Counted from the first letter of the stretch, positions 1-9,442 are shown. The stretch is 64,000 nucleotides of DNA from an uncultured Anaerolineae bacterium (GCA_938049385.1 CALIBQ010000013.1:23551-87550), one strand, 5' to 3'. Numbers and translations: made by a program. Notes: generated from the sequence alone by a model not told the origin.

Positions 1-1243
1 GCAGGATGATGACCTTCTTCTGGGCCAGGCTCTCGACGGCGCTCAGCAGTTCTTCCGTGCTGGGGTTCATGGTCTGGCCACCCGGCACGATGGCAGAGGT
101 GCCGAGGCTCTTGAAGACTTTGGCCAGCCCTTCGCCAGGGACAACCGCCACGATGCCGATGTCGGAGACCAGCGCCGGCGCGGGAGGCTGGGGCGCAACG
201 GATTGGAACGGTACGGGCGTGGGGGGCGGCACAGCGGCGCGGCCGGCGCCGCGAAATTCCTCGTACTGCTCCTGCATATTTTCCACGATGACCTTGCTCA
301 ATGACCCCAACCGGGCGGCATAGTTCAGCGGCGTGCCGGGTTCCGGCGTGTGCACATGCACTTTCACCGTGCGGCTGTCGCCCACCACCAGCGTGGAAAC
401 GCCCATAGCGTCAATGTCGGCGCGAATGCGATCCACGTCGAGGTTTTCCCCGGTGAGGATAAACTGCACATCATAGCCATACCCCTCTTCGGGGCCTTCC
501 GGATGGTGCAAAATCACCTCCTCTTCTGGCTCCAGCACCGCTTCCACGCTTTCCCCGCGCAGGTAGCGGAGCATGCCTTCCAGGATGACATACAGGCCCT
601 GGCCGCCGGCATCCACCACGCCGGCCTCCGCCAGCACCGGCAGTAACGACGGCGTTTCCTCCACCGCTTTGCGGGCGGCCTCCACCACCAGCGCCATCAT
701 TTCCCGCAGATTGCCGGCCGTCTCCGCGGCCAGCACGCTGGCTTCCGCCGCGCGTCGCGCCACCGTCAGGATCGTCCCTTCCACCGGCCGGATGACCGCC
801 TTGTACGCTGTGGCGGAAGCCTGCTGAAGCGCACGTGCCAGCAGGTTCGTGTCCAGCAACTCCGCGTCGTGCAGGGCCTGGGCCATGCCGCGAAAAATCT
901 GGGACAGGATGACGCCGGAGTTGCCGCGGGCGCCCATCAGCGCGCCGTGGGCCAGGGCCTCGGTGATGGGCGCAACCGAGCGTTCGGGCCGGCCGGCGAT
1001 CTCCTGCCAGGCGGCTTCCAGCGTCAGATACATATTGGTGCCGGTGTCCCCGTCCGGCACCGGGAACACGTTCAAGGCGTTAATCAGGGGGATGTGCTGG
1101 TTCAGCCAGGCCAGGCCGGCCTGGACCATGGCTTTCAACTGCTGGCCGTCGCAGGTCTTCCAATCCGCACCGCCGGCGACAGCAGTACCGCTGGCCGCCA
1201 TGGGCTGATTGTCTGCATCGCGGGCGATATCATTATTGCTCAA
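1..1243 (-). CDS. fakA: Fatty acid kinase FakA-like (DAK2/DhaL domain protein), 3' end outside window
   Basis: The N-terminal DhaL (DAK2) ATP-binding domain shows the nucleotide/Mg signature FPVPDGDTGTNM and, further on, GARGNSGVILSQ. A YloV-type middle and C-terminal region follows (VHVHTPEPG) and runs off the window edge, so about 414 codons are visible of a family usually near 550. FakA phosphorylates fatty acids held on FakB (DegV-family) carriers so that they enter phospholipid synthesis in the cytoplasm. The start is a TTG with GGAGG nine bases upstream; an in-frame ATG lies 14 codons later. It follows the Asp23 gene by 29 bp on the same strand, the rpmB/yloU/yloV neighbourhood known from Bacillus. 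A DegV protein is encoded at 33.1 kb. The family call is firm; use of fatty acids is inferred from the family. Confidence 0.88.
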   Translation of the reverse strand, partial: MSNNDIARDADNQPMAASGTAVAGGADWKTCDGQQLKAMVQAGLAWLNQHIPLINALNVFPVPDGDTGTNMYLTLEAAWQEIAGRPERSVAPITEALAHGALMGARGNSGVILSQIFRGMAQALHDAELLDTNLLARALQQASATAYKAVIRPVEGTILTVARRAAEASVLAAETAGNLREMMALVVEAARKAVEETPSLLPVLAEAGVVDAGGQGLYVILEGMLRYLRGESVEAVLEPEEEVILHHPEGPEEGYGYDVQFILTGENLDVDRIRADIDAMGVSTLVVGDSRTVKVHVHTPEPGTPLNYAARLGSLSKVIVENMQEQYEEFRGAGRAAVPPPTPVPFQSVAPQPPAPALVSDIGIVAVVPGEGLAKVFKSLGTSAIVPGGQTMNPSTEELLSAVESLAQKKVIIL

Positions 1244-1272
1244 GGCCCCTGTCCTCCCGGGAATGGCTGTCG

Positions 1273-1626
1273 TTATTTACTGCTCATGCGGATGCCCTGG
1301 ATATGCACATTGACCGCACGGATGGGCACGCCCAGGGCCTTTTCCACCATATATTTCACATTGCTCATGATGTTATGCGCAACTTCGGAGAAGCGGACGC
1401 CGTACTCCAGCACGACGTACAGGTCAATGACGATCTCATTGCCGTGCATGTGTACTTCAACGCCGCGGCGCCAGCTGTCTTTCTGCAGGATTTCGGCCAG
1501 GTCGCCGGCCAGGTTCTTGTTGGTTACCCCGACGACCCCGTAGGTCTGCATCACCGCCATGCTCGCCAGCGTGGCGATGGCCTGCGGCGAGACATGGATA
1601 TGACCTGCGACTTCGGCTTTGGACAT
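1273..1626 (-). CDS. Asp23/Gls24 family envelope stress protein
   Basis: This 117-residue protein matches the Asp23/Gls24 (DUF322) family in length and pattern: an N-terminal HVSPQAIATLASMAV stretch, a central VEVHMHGNEIVIDLYVVLEYG strand region, and a C-terminal VNVHIQGI end. Members are membrane-proximal cytoplasmic proteins linked to cell-envelope homeostasis, and one is usually encoded just before fakA (yloU-yloV). The ORF track begins 75 codons earlier, but the ATG at 1626 has AGGAG about six bases upstream and begins where family similarity starts. Co-transcription with fakA is likely (29 bp gap). The biochemical role is not known from sequence. Confidence 0.88.
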   Translation of the reverse strand: MSKAEVAGHIHVSPQAIATLASMAVMQTYGVVGVTNKNLAGDLAEILQKDSWRRGVEVHMHGNEIVIDLYVVLEYGVRFSEVAHNIMSNVKYMVEKALGVPIRAVNVHIQGIRMSSK

Positions 1627-1721
1627 ACTATGCTCCTGCTTGCTGTTCATGGGCAGGTCTGCGGCGCGATGCCCGACTGCCGGCCGCAAACCAGCGGGTC
1701 TTCCGCTTGTTACAAACGTAC

Positions 1722-1772
1722 ATGATACGATAAGTCCCCAAAGTTGCGCAAATCTGCATAGTATGGTATGAT
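1722..1772. promoter_or_regulatory. Divergent promoter region between asp23-fakA and rpmB
   Basis: On the plus strand TTGCGC (1744-1749) is 17 bases from TATGAT (1767-1772), placed to drive rpmB. On the minus strand TTGCGC (1751-1746) is 18 bases from TATCAT (1727-1722), placed to drive asp23-fakA. The two -35 boxes overlap. Both are non-perfect matches read by eye. Confidence 0.5.
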
Positions 1773-1843
1773 AATTGTGTTGCGCTGAAGACGGACGAAG
1801 CCGTTCGGCGCTTGTCAATCTTGCAGGAAAGGGGTGATGTACG

Positions 1844-2029
1844 GTGGCCAAGTGTGAGCTGTGTGGGAAAGGTCCCCAGTTTGGTCACAACGTCAGCCAC
1901 TCGAACGTTCGCACCAAGCGCATGTGGCGGCCGAACGTGCAGAAAGCTACGGTTGTGATCAACGGCGTCGAGCGCACTTTGCGCATTTGCACCAAGTGCC
2001 TGAAGACCCTCAGCAAGTCCAAAGAATGA
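1844..2029 (+). CDS. rpmB: 50S ribosomal protein L28
   Basis: This 61-residue protein has the L28 pattern: MAKCELCGKGP at the N-terminus, the HNVSHSNVRTKRMW core, then RICTKCLKTL. The two CxxC pairs (CELC and CTKC) mark the zinc-binding form of L28. It is part of the large ribosomal subunit. The start is GTG, with a purine-rich GGAAAGGGGTGA upstream; the next in-frame start would remove the conserved N-terminus. It is transcribed alone, divergently from asp23-fakA, and is followed by an intrinsic terminator. Confidence 0.97.
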   Translation: MAKCELCGKGPQFGHNVSHSNVRTKRMWRPNVQKATVVINGVERTLRICTKCLKTLSKSKE

Positions 2030-2054
2030 GCGGTTTTTCTGTCCGCACCCGCTG

Positions 2055-2087
2055 AAAGCCGATAGCATCTGCTGTCGGCTTTTTCCT
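2055..2087 (+). terminator. Intrinsic terminator of rpmB
   Basis: AAAGCCGA and TCGGCTTT form the outer stem, with inner pairing around a short loop, followed by a T-run. It lies 25 bases after the rpmB stop codon and just before the convergent end of rpe. Confidence 0.85.
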
Positions 2088-2100
2088 TTCCCGCCCACTC

Positions 2101-2781
2101 TCACACCGAACGCGCGATCAGGGCACGTTCCGCGCTGGCCCTCAGCCGGCGGATGGCCGCGGCGATACCCTCCGGGTCATGGAAGATAAAAGAGCCGGCC
2201 ACCAGCACATTTGCCCCCGCTCGCACCACCTGCTCCGCAGTCTCCGGGTGGATGCCCCCATCCACGGACAGCTCGGCCCGGACCCTCTGTTCGATCATCA
2301 TCTGCCGGAGCCGGCGGATCCTTCCCACGGAGCGCTCGATGAAGCTCTGCCCGCCGAAGCCCGGGTTCACCGACATTACCAGCACCAGGTCCACGTCGGC
2401 GAGGATTTCCTCCAACGCCACCAGGGGTGTGGAGGGGTTTAGGCTCACGCCGGCCCGCACCCCCAAGCCGCGAATCTGCTGAAGCGTGCGGTGCAGATGC
2501 GGACAGGTCTCGACATGGACGGTCAGCATATCCGCGCCGGCGCTGACAAACGATTCCAGCATGGATTCCGGCTTTTCCACCATGAGGTGCACGTCCAACG
2601 GGAGACGCGTTACCCGCCGCAGGGCTTGCACCACCACCGGACCGATGGTCAAATTGGGGACGAAATGCCCATCCATCACATCCACATGGATATAGTCCGC
2701 GCCGGCAGACTCTGCCTCTGCGACCTGCTCCCCCAGGCGAGCGAAATCCGCCGAAAGGATAGAGGGTGCGATTTTGATCAT
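2101..2781 (-). CDS. rpe: Ribulose-phosphate 3-epimerase
   Basis: This 226-residue TIM-barrel enzyme interconverts ribulose-5-phosphate and xylulose-5-phosphate in the pentose phosphate pathway. Visible signatures are IAPSILSADF at the N-terminus, the metal/catalytic HVDVMDGHFVPN motif, DVHLMVEKPE, the MSVNPGFGGQ loop, and SVDGGI plus VAGSFIF for phosphate binding. The start at 2781 (MIKIAPSIL) has AGGAG about nine bases upstream; the 21 extra codons in the ORF track are not conserved. A transketolase that uses its product is at 53.2 kb. rpe next to rpmB is a conserved Gram-positive arrangement. Confidence 0.97.
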   Translation of the reverse strand: MIKIAPSILSADFARLGEQVAEAESAGADYIHVDVMDGHFVPNLTIGPVVVQALRRVTRLPLDVHLMVEKPESMLESFVSAGADMLTVHVETCPHLHRTLQQIRGLGVRAGVSLNPSTPLVALEEILADVDLVLVMSVNPGFGGQSFIERSVGRIRRLRQMMIEQRVRAELSVDGGIHPETAEQVVRAGANVLVAGSFIFHDPEGIAAAIRRLRASAERALIARSV

Positions 2782-2816
2782 CGGAAACACTCCTTGCCGG
2801 CCAACGGCTCGCCTGC

Positions 2817-2844
2817 ATTGTACACTTTTCCGGCCAAAACGCAA
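2817..2844 (-). promoter_or_regulatory. Probable rpe promoter
   Basis: On the minus strand TTGCGT is 16 bases from TACAAT, about 35 bases upstream of the rpe start codon. Confidence 0.5.
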
Positions 2845-2865
2845 AGGGGACGGGCATTGGGGGAA

Positions 2866-2898
2866 AGGTGGCAGTCACCCTTGAGGTGACTGCCACCT
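2866..2898. repeat. Perfect 14-bp inverted repeat, GGTGACTGNCACC family
   Basis: AGGTGGCAGTCACC is separated by CTTGA from its exact reverse complement. It sits between the cydB stop codon and the rpe promoter and could end cydAB transcripts, although only a short T-run follows on the minus strand. Related palindromes occur at 27.25 and 53.17 kb. Confidence 0.8.
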
Positions 2899-2915
2899 GA
2901 CGCGAGCGGGAGGCA

Positions 2916-3950
2916 TCAATATCCTTCTTCTTCCAGCACCACCTTGCCGCGGAAGATACGGTAGATATAGGCGGTGTAGGCCAGCATGATGGGCACGCCG
3001 ATAAGAGCAATGATCAACATGGTCAGCAGGGTGAGTTGGGATGCGGAAGCGTTGAAGATGCTCAATCCCTGATAGCCGGCGATGTCCACGACATTGCGCG
3101 CCGGCAGGAGATACGGATAGCAGGCCGCGCCGAACAGCGCCATCAGCCCCCCAATAGTCAAGGAAGAGGTCAGGAACGCCTTCCCAGGGTGGTGTTGGGC
3201 CAGGAAGACCCGTGTAGCGGCCATGAACAGGAGCACCAAGGCCGGCAGAACCCAGATGAGCGCCGGCTTGCCCTGGAAGCGCGCCGGCGCGTCCCACCGG
3301 GCGGCGGCGCCGGTCAGCAAGGTCAGGATGAGGAGAGCGAACCATCCCCGCAAGGCCCATTTCCTTGCCCGTTCTGCCACCGCACCGTTCGTCTTGTTCA
3401 TAAGGTATACTGCCCCGTGGGTGACGAACATGGCCAGGCCGGTTATCCCGACGAGCAGGGAAAAGGGATTGAGCAGGGTGAAGAAACTGCCGGCATATTC
3501 CATGTCAGCGGTCAGGGGCACGCCGCGCATGACGTTCCCGACCGCGACCCCCAACAACAGGGCCGGCACCAGGCTTCCCACACACAGCGCGCCATCCCAG
3601 AAGGCGCGCCAGCGAGGGCTTTCCACCCGACTGCGGAACTCGAACGACACGGCCCGAAAGATGAGGGCGAAGAGCACCAGCATCAGGGCGAGATAGAACC
3701 CGCTGAAGACGGTGGCATAGACGTGCGGGAACGCCGCGAACAGCGCACCGCCGCCAGTCAACAGCCAGACCTCGTTACCGTCCCAGAAAGGGCCGATGGC
3801 ATGGAAGACCATGCGGCGCTCGCGATCATTCCTGGCGACCCATGGAAGCAGGACGCCGGCGCCCAGGTCAAAGCCGTCCAGGATGGCATAGCCGGTCAGC
3901 AGGACGCCGATCAGCAGGAACCAGATGTTCTGCAAAAGGGCATGGCTCAT
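2916..3950 (-). CDS. cydB: Cytochrome bd-type quinol oxidase subunit II
   Basis: This 344-residue, largely hydrophobic membrane protein has the CydB features: WFLLIGVLLTGYAILDGFDLGAG at the N-terminus, GPFWDGNEVWLLTGGGALFAAFP, and ALIFRAVSFEFRSR. With CydA it forms the terminal oxidase that reduces oxygen to water using quinol, with high oxygen affinity and no proton pumping. Its ATG overlaps the cydA stop by 4 bp, so the two are translationally coupled. Gene order rrf2-rbr-cydA-cydB suggests a role in oxygen removal under microaerobic or stress conditions (inference). Confidence 0.96.
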   Translation of the reverse strand: MSHALLQNIWFLLIGVLLTGYAILDGFDLGAGVLLPWVARNDRERRMVFHAIGPFWDGNEVWLLTGGGALFAAFPHVYATVFSGFYLALMLVLFALIFRAVSFEFRSRVESPRWRAFWDGALCVGSLVPALLLGVAVGNVMRGVPLTADMEYAGSFFTLLNPFSLLVGITGLAMFVTHGAVYLMNKTNGAVAERARKWALRGWFALLILTLLTGAAARWDAPARFQGKPALIWVLPALVLLFMAATRVFLAQHHPGKAFLTSSLTIGGLMALFGAACYPYLLPARNVVDIAGYQGLSIFNASASQLTLLTMLIIALIGVPIMLAYTAYIYRIFRGKVVLEEEGY

Positions 3951-5293
3951 CGCGCTACCTCCTTTGCCGGCACATGCGCGGGCGATGCCGGCCCTCGGGC
4001 GATCTCACGCACCAGCAGAAAGATCAATAACGCCAGCAGGGCGGAGTAAATGAGCACAAAGAGGATGATGGTTGCAAGCACTTGCTCTGCCGGCACCACC
4101 ACCGATACCGCATCGCGCGTGCGGAGCAGTCCATATACCGCCCAGGGCTGCCGGCCCAGCTCCGCCGCCATCCAGCCCAGCTCCAAGGAAAGCCACGGCA
4201 GGGGCAGGCTGAGGAGCACTGCCCACAAGAATGTTCGATTAGTGAACCGCCGCTTTCCCAGCAGTAGCCCCAACCACGAGATGAGGATAAACCATCCGCC
4301 CAGGAGCACCATCAAGTGGTAGGGGTAGAAGCTAAGCTCCACCGGCGGCCAATCCTCTCGAGGAAACTGGTCCAGGCCGGCCACCGTCGCGTTCGGGTCA
4401 AAGTAGAGCAGGAAGCTCAGCAGTCTCGGCACGGCGATGCGCAGACGCACCGTCTGATTGGCCGCATCCGGGAAGCCCCAGATGACCAGGCCGGCACCCT
4501 GCTCGGTGCGGAACAGCCCTTCAAAGGCCGCCATTTTGGCCGGCTGGGTCAGGCCGACCTGCTCGGAATGAAGGTGCCCCGTCACCAGGATGAGCAGGGA
4601 TGCCGCCGCCGCGGCCGCCAGCCCGATATGAAGCGAGCGGCGGGCGAACTCCCGATGCCGGCCTTTCAGGAGATACCAGGCACCGATGCCGGCCATAAAG
4701 AATGCGCCGGTCAAAATGGACGCGACTACGGTATGGGTGTACCGGGGCAGGGTGGAGGGGTTAAAGACGGCCGCCAGGAAGTTGGTCAGCTCCGCCCGGC
4801 GGAACGCGCCCTCTCCCACAATGCGGTAGGCCGTCGGGGTCTGCTGCCAGGAATTGGCCACGATGATCCAGAAGGCGGAAAGGGTGGAACCGATGGCCAC
4901 CATCAAGGTAGAGAACCAGTAAAAGCCGCGAGAGACGCGGCGCCGGCCGAAGATCAGCACTCCCAAGAACGTGGACTCCAGGAAAAAGGCGAACACCCCT
5001 TCCGCCGCCAGCGGGGAACCGAAGATATCCCCGACAAAGCGGGAGTATGTGGACCAGTTTGTGCCGAACTGAAACTCCATCGTGATGCCGGTGGCCACCC
5101 CGACAGCGAAAAGCATGGCGAATAACTTGATCCAAAATGCCATCATCGTTTCATATTCCGGGTCGGCAGTGCGCAGGTAGCGCCAGCCGATGTAGACGAT
5201 AAGCCACGCCAGGCCGATGGTCACCGGCGGATAGAGAAAGTGGAAGGCGGCGGTCAGCCCGAACTGGATGCGCGCCAGGAGCACTGGGTCCAT
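3947..5293 (-). CDS. cydA: Cytochrome bd-type quinol oxidase subunit I
   Basis: This 448-residue multi-spanning membrane protein binds haems b558, b595 and d. The probable haem ligand His is in AAFHFLYPP, another His is near YTHTVVASI, and a Met in FYPYHLMVLLG fits the third ligand. The GRQPW motif of the quinol-site region is present. At 448 residues it is shorter than E. coli CydA (522), consistent with a short Q-loop (CioA-like) enzyme. It is the first gene of cydAB and lies 77 bp downstream of rubrerythrin on the same strand. Function follows from the family. Confidence 0.96.
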   Translation of the reverse strand: MDPVLLARIQFGLTAAFHFLYPPVTIGLAWLIVYIGWRYLRTADPEYETMMAFWIKLFAMLFAVGVATGITMEFQFGTNWSTYSRFVGDIFGSPLAAEGVFAFFLESTFLGVLIFGRRRVSRGFYWFSTLMVAIGSTLSAFWIIVANSWQQTPTAYRIVGEGAFRRAELTNFLAAVFNPSTLPRYTHTVVASILTGAFFMAGIGAWYLLKGRHREFARRSLHIGLAAAAAASLLILVTGHLHSEQVGLTQPAKMAAFEGLFRTEQGAGLVIWGFPDAANQTVRLRIAVPRLLSFLLYFDPNATVAGLDQFPREDWPPVELSFYPYHLMVLLGGWFILISWLGLLLGKRRFTNRTFLWAVLLSLPLPWLSLELGWMAAELGRQPWAVYGLLRTRDAVSVVVPAEQVLATIILFVLIYSALLALLIFLLVREIARGPASPAHVPAKEVAR

Positions 5294-5370
5294 GATTTTC
5301 CTCCTTTTTCACACAAGGGTGTGCAGTGGGGGAACCGGCATCAGCGGTGCCGGCTCCCCCATGCTGGGCG

Positions 5371-5874
5371 CTAGAACTTGCGGAACTTGTCGCGCGTGGC
5401 GCCGCAAATGGGACAGCGGTCCGGCGCCTCACCTTCCACGGTCCAGCCGCACACATCGCAAATGTAGATGTCGCCTACTTCCACATCTTTGCCGGCCAGG
5501 ACGGCCTGGCGCGCCTTCTGATACATGCCGGCATGCACCTTCTCCGCTTCCAGCGCGTAATGTGTGGAGCGCACGGCGGCCTTCTCTTCCTGCAGTTCCG
5601 CCACCGCCTTATAGGCTGGGTACATCTCGTCCACCTCGAAGGTCTCACCGTCAATGGCGGCCTGCAGGTTGGCCGGCGACTCGCCCACGCCGCCCAGGGT
5701 CCTCAGGTGATTGGTGGCATGCACCTGTTCCGCATAGGCGATGGCGCGGAACAGGCGCGCTACCTTAGGGAACCCCTCTTTCTCGGCCTCGGCGGCAAAG
5801 ATAAGGTACTTCATGTGCGCTTGGCTCTCCCCAGCGAAAGCGGCTTCCAGATTGGCTTTGGTCATTTTGCGCAT
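5371..5874 (-). CDS. rbr: Rubrerythrin
   Basis: This 167-residue protein has an N-terminal four-helix di-iron domain (ESQAHMKY, YAEQVHATNH and later HYALEAEKVH supply Glu/His ligands) and a C-terminal rubredoxin-like domain with two CxxC pairs (CDVCGW and CPICGA). Rubrerythrin reduces hydrogen peroxide in the cytoplasm of anaerobes and microaerophiles, taking electrons through the rubredoxin centre. It lies between the Rrf2 regulator and cydAB on one strand, so the set looks like an oxidative-stress operon or regulon. Length is typical. Confidence 0.96.
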   Translation of the reverse strand: MRKMTKANLEAAFAGESQAHMKYLIFAAEAEKEGFPKVARLFRAIAYAEQVHATNHLRTLGGVGESPANLQAAIDGETFEVDEMYPAYKAVAELQEEKAAVRSTHYALEAEKVHAGMYQKARQAVLAGKDVEVGDIYICDVCGWTVEGEAPDRCPICGATRDKFRKF

Positions 5875-5956
5875 AGGACACCTCCCGTTGGTAAATTTAG
5901 GATACCTCCGAACACTGACGTGCAGGGTCCGGCGATTCGCTCAGCGACTGCCCGCG

Positions 5957-6352
5957 CTACGCGAGCTGGGCGAAGGTGATGTGATCCAGCGCTGTCTCGA
6001 TGGAGTGCTGAAGGCCCATCCAGACCTCGTGGACGGGGCATTCGGGCATAAGGGGGCAGGACGCCGGCTCCACCGCGCAGGCGCTGACGACTGGCGCCCC
6101 TTCCACGGCCTGCATGACCTGGAGCATCGTGATTTCGGCCGGCGGGCGGGCCAGCGCGATACCGCCGCTGGGGCCGCGCGCGCTCTGGAGGATGCCGGCG
6201 GCCGTCAGCCGGGTGACAATGCGCCGCGCCAGAGCGTGGGGGATAAGCTTCTCCCGCGCCAGCTCTCGAGCGGTGGTATGAGCGCCGGCCGGCCGCATGG
6301 CTAGGTACAGCACGGTGCGGATAGCGTAGTCCGTCTCGCGTTTGACCATCAT
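5957..6352 (-). CDS. Rrf2 family transcriptional regulator with three-cysteine cluster
   Basis: This 131-residue protein has the Rrf2 winged-helix N-terminus (MVKRETDYAIRTVLYLA), the recognition-helix region (IPHALARRIVTRLTAAGIL), the GPSGGIALA wing, and a C-terminal loop with three cysteines spaced CX6CX5C (SACAVEPASCPLMPEC). That arrangement usually binds an iron-sulfur cluster, as in IscR, NsrR or RsrR. It probably senses redox state, oxygen or NO and regulates itself and the downstream rbr-cydAB genes. A palindrome lies on its own promoter 12 bp upstream. Either of two adjacent ATGs could be the start; the first is used here. Confidence 0.93.
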   Translation of the reverse strand: MMVKRETDYAIRTVLYLAMRPAGAHTTARELAREKLIPHALARRIVTRLTAAGILQSARGPSGGIALARPPAEITMLQVMQAVEGAPVVSACAVEPASCPLMPECPVHEVWMGLQHSIETALDHITFAQLA

Positions 6353-6363
6353 ATTTGCCTATA

Positions 6364-6412
6364 AATGATACTATTCTAGTATCATTATAACCGGGTTTAG
6401 CACGTTTGTCAA
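6364..6412 (-). promoter_or_regulatory. Consensus promoter with overlapping palindromic operator, rrf2 gene
   Basis: On the minus strand a perfect TTGACA (6412-6407) is 17 bases from a perfect TATAAT (6389-6384). A perfect inverted repeat with 10-bp arms (AATGATACTA, 3-bp spacer) covers 6364-6386 and overlaps the -10 box and the likely start point. A repressor bound there would block transcription, so this is the probable Rrf2 autoregulatory operator. Confidence 0.85.
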
Positions 6413-6429
6413 GAGGGTTTTTGCCGCAA

Positions 6430-6458
6430 TTGACAGAATTGCCTGGATACCATACAAT
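6430..6458 (+). promoter_or_regulatory. uvrA promoter
   Basis: TTGACA (6430-6435) is 17 bases from TACAAT (6453-6458), about 75 bases upstream of the uvrA ATG and divergent from the rrf2 promoter. No SOS-like operator was recognised. Confidence 0.75.
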
Positions 6459-6532
6459 GGAATGTTGGACTTTAATACGGTTGGCGTGTTTGGAATGGAA
6501 GTTGGGGCTGTGTAGTGAGGCTGTGAGGGGAA

Positions 6533-9442
6533 ATGGCTCTAGATAAACTGATCGTTCGCGGCGCCCGCGAGCATAACCTGAAAAACATCGACGTGGAAAT
6601 CCCGCGCGATAAGCTGGTGGTCATCACCGGGCTGTCTGGTTCGGGGAAGTCCAGCCTGGCTTTCGATACCATATACGCCGAGGGACAGCGGCGCTACGTG
6701 GAGTCCCTCTCCGCCTACGCGCGCCAGTTCCTGGGCCTGATGGAAAAGCCGGACGTGGACCAGATTGAGGGCCTCTCGCCGGCCATCTCCATCGACCAGA
6801 AAGGCATCTCCCACAACCCGCGCTCCACCGTGGGCACGGTGACCGAGATTTACGACTATCTGCGCCTGCTGTTCGCCCGCGTCGGCACGCCGCACTGCCC
6901 CCAATGCGGCCGGCCCATCACTCAGCAGACCGTCCAGCAGATTGTGGACGCTGTGCTGGAACTGCCGGAGGGCACCCGCGTCATGGTGCTGGCGCCGCTG
7001 GTGCGCGACCGTAAAGGGGAGCACCGCCGCGTTTTCGAGGATATCCGCAAGGCCGGCTATGTCCGCGTCCGCGTCGACGGCGAAATCCGCGAGGTGGACG
7101 AGGAGATCGAGCTGGACCGCTACAAACAGCACTCCATCGAGGCCATGGTGGACCGCCTGGTAGTGCGCTCGCCGGCGCGCATGGACCCTGACGAGGCCTC
7201 CGATTACACCACCCGCATCTCGGATTCCGTGGAGACGGCGCTGAAGCTGGGCGGTGGCCTGGTCATCATCAGCCGGCTGACCGAGGACGGCAGGATGGAG
7301 GACATGCTCTTCTCCGAGCACTTCTCCTGCGTGCACTGTGGCATCTCCCTGCCGGAAATCGAGCCGCGTACCTTCTCGTTCAACACGCCCTACGGAGCCT
7401 GCCCGACCTGCGACGGCCTGGGAAGCCAGCTCGAGTTCGACCCGGACCTGATCATCCCGGATAAGTCCTTGACCCTGGCGCAGGGAGCCATCCGCCCCTG
7501 GCACCGCTACGACGACAACGGCGACGGCTATTATCACCAGCTTCTGCGGGCGGCGTGCGAATATTACGGCATCCCGATGAACGTGCCAGTGTCGGAGCTT
7601 TCCCCGAAGCAGATTCACCGTCTGCTGTACGGCGGCCGGCCGGGCGAGACCATCCGCGTCCACTACCGCAACCGGCGCGGTGAGGAGCGCTATTACGAGA
7701 CCATCTTCGAAGGGGTCATCAACAACCTTCAGCGCCGCTATCGCGAGACCCAGTCCGACTACTCCCGGGCGATGATCGAGCGCTATATGGCCATGCGCGA
7801 CTGCCCCACCTGTGGAGGAACCCGTCTGCGCAAGGAGGCGCTGGCTGTTACTATTGACGGGCTGAATATCGCTGAGGTGTCGGCCATGCCGGTGGGGGAA
7901 GTCCTGCGCTGGGTCGAGCGTCTGCAGGGGGACGATTCGCCGCTGACCAGCCGGCAGAAGCAGATCGCCCACCAGATTTTCAAGGAACTGCGCTCGCGCC
8001 TGCAGTTCATGGTCAACGTCGGCCTCGACTATCTCACCCTGAGCCGGCGCGCTTCCACCCTTTCCGGCGGCGAGGCCCAGCGCATCCGCCTGGCCACGCA
8101 GATCGGGTCGCAGTTGATGGGTGTGCTGTACATCCTGGACGAGCCGTCCATCGGCCTGCACCCGCGCGACAACGGCCGGCTCATCCAGACCCTGAAGCAG
8201 ATGCGCGACCTGGGCAATACCGTGCTGGTCATCGAGCACGATGAGGAAACCATGCGCTCCGCCGACTGGATCATTGATATGGGTCCGGGCGCCGGCGAAC
8301 ACGGCGGGCGCATCGTCGCCGCCGGCCCCATCGAGGTCATTGAGGCCTGCCCGGAGTCCATCACCGGCCAGTTCCTCAGCGGCCGGCGTTCCCTGCCGGT
8401 GCCAGCACGGCGCCGGCCCGGCAACGGCCATTACCTGGTAGTGCGCGGCGCCAGCGAGCACAACCTGAAAAACATCGACGTGCGTTTCCCGCTGGGGACC
8501 TTCATCTGCGTCACAGGCGTCTCCGGCTCCGGCAAGTCCACCCTTATCATCGAGGTGCTGTACAAAAAGCTGGCCCAGCGGCTTTATCATGCCAAGGACC
8601 GGCCGGGCGCCCATCGCTCCATCGAGGGAGTCGAGCATATTGACAAGGTCATCAACATTGACCAGAGCCCTATTGGACGCACGCCGCGCTCCAACCCGGC
8701 CACGTATACCGATGTCTTCACGCCCATCCGCTCCGTGTTCGCCGCTCTGCCGGAGTCGAAGATGCGCGGCTATCGGCCGGGGCGCTTTTCCTTCAACGTA
8801 AAGGGCGGGCGCTGTGAGGCATGCCGGGGGGATGGCATCATTCGCATCGAGATGCAGTTCCTGCCGGATGTATACGTGCCGTGCGAGGTGTGCCACGGCC
8901 GGCGCTACAACCGCGAGGCCCTGGAGATCCGCTATAAGGGCAAGAATATCGCCGATGTGCTGGACATGACGGTGCAGGAGGCCATGGAGTTCTTCGCCAA
9001 CATCCCAGCCATCCGCCGGCGCCTGCAGACCCTCTATGATGTGGGTCTGGGCTACATCCGGCTTGGCCAGCCGGCGCCGACCCTGTCCGGCGGCGAGGCT
9101 CAGCGCGTCAAGCTGGCCAAGGAACTTTCCCGCAAGGCCACCGGACGCACGCTGTATATCCTGGACGAGCCAACCACCGGTCTGCATTTCGCCGACGTGG
9201 AGAAGCTCCTGCAGGTGCTCCAGCGGCTGGTGGACGCCGGCAACACCGTCATCGTCATCGAGCATCACTTGGACGTCATCAAGTCCGCGGATTGGGTGAT
9301 TGATTTGGGCCCGGAGGGGGGCGAGGCCGGCGGCCGGATCGTCGCCGAGGGGACACCGGAAGAGGTGGCCGCTAATCCGAACTCGTACACCGGGCAGTTC
9401 CTGCGCAAGGTGCTGGAGCCTCAGCGCCTGCAGGTAGCATGA
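6533..9442 (+). CDS. uvrA: Excinuclease ABC subunit A
   Basis: This 969-residue DNA damage-recognition ATPase has the full UvrA layout: Walker [10 protein letters not shown] near residue 30, a first zinc finger (CPQC, about residue 120, and CVHC/CPTC around 265-295), ABC signature [18 protein letters not shown] near 510, a second Walker [10 protein letters not shown] near 660, a C-terminal zinc finger (CEAC and CEVC, about 760-790), and a second signature [13 protein letters not shown]. UvrA dimers find bulky lesions and load UvrB in nucleotide excision repair. The ATG at 6533 has GAGGGG five bases upstream. Length is standard (about 940-970). Confidence 0.98.
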   Translation: MALDKLIVRGAREHNLKNIDVEIPRDKLVVITGLSGSGKSSLAFDTIYAEGQRRYVESLSAYARQFLGLMEKPDVDQIEGLSPAISIDQKGISHNPRSTVGTVTEIYDYLRLLFARVGTPHCPQCGRPITQQTVQQIVDAVLELPEGTRVMVLAPLVRDRKGEHRRVFEDIRKAGYVRVRVDGEIREVDEEIELDRYKQHSIEAMVDRLVVRSPARMDPDEASDYTTRISDSVETALKLGGGLVIISRLTEDGRMEDMLFSEHFSCVHCGISLPEIEPRTFSFNTPYGACPTCDGLGSQLEFDPDLIIPDKSLTLAQGAIRPWHRYDDNGDGYYHQLLRAACEYYGIPMNVPVSELSPKQIHRLLYGGRPGETIRVHYRNRRGEERYYETIFEGVINNLQRRYRETQSDYSRAMIERYMAMRDCPTCGGTRLRKEALAVTIDGLNIAEVSAMPVGEVLRWVERLQGDDSPLTSRQKQIAHQIFKELRSRLQFMVNVGLDYLTLSRRASTLSGGEAQRIRLATQIGSQLMGVLYILDEPSIGLHPRDNGRLIQTLKQMRDLGNTVLVIEHDEETMRSADWIIDMGPGAGEHGGRIVAAGPIEVIEACPESITGQFLSGRRSLPVPARRRPGNGHYLVVRGASEHNLKNIDVRFPLGTFICVTGVSGSGKSTLIIEVLYKKLAQRLYHAKDRPGAHRSIEGVEHIDKVINIDQSPIGRTPRSNPATYTDVFTPIRSVFAALPESKMRGYRPGRFSFNVKGGRCEACRGDGIIRIEMQFLPDVYVPCEVCHGRRYNREALEIRYKGKNIADVLDMTVQEAMEFFANIPAIRRRLQTLYDVGLGYIRLGQPAPTLSGGEAQRVKLAKELSRKATGRTLYILDEPTTGLHFADVEKLLQVLQRLVDAGNTVIVIEHHLDVIKSADWVIDLGPEGGEAGGRIVAEGTPEEVAANPNSYTGQFLRKVLEPQRLQVA

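Noticed and set aside
2101-3010. Extended starts for rpe and several other ORFs in the track
   Set aside because: Upstream extensions lacked conservation, overlapped promoters or had no ribosome site; shorter starts with AGGAG-type sites were chosen.
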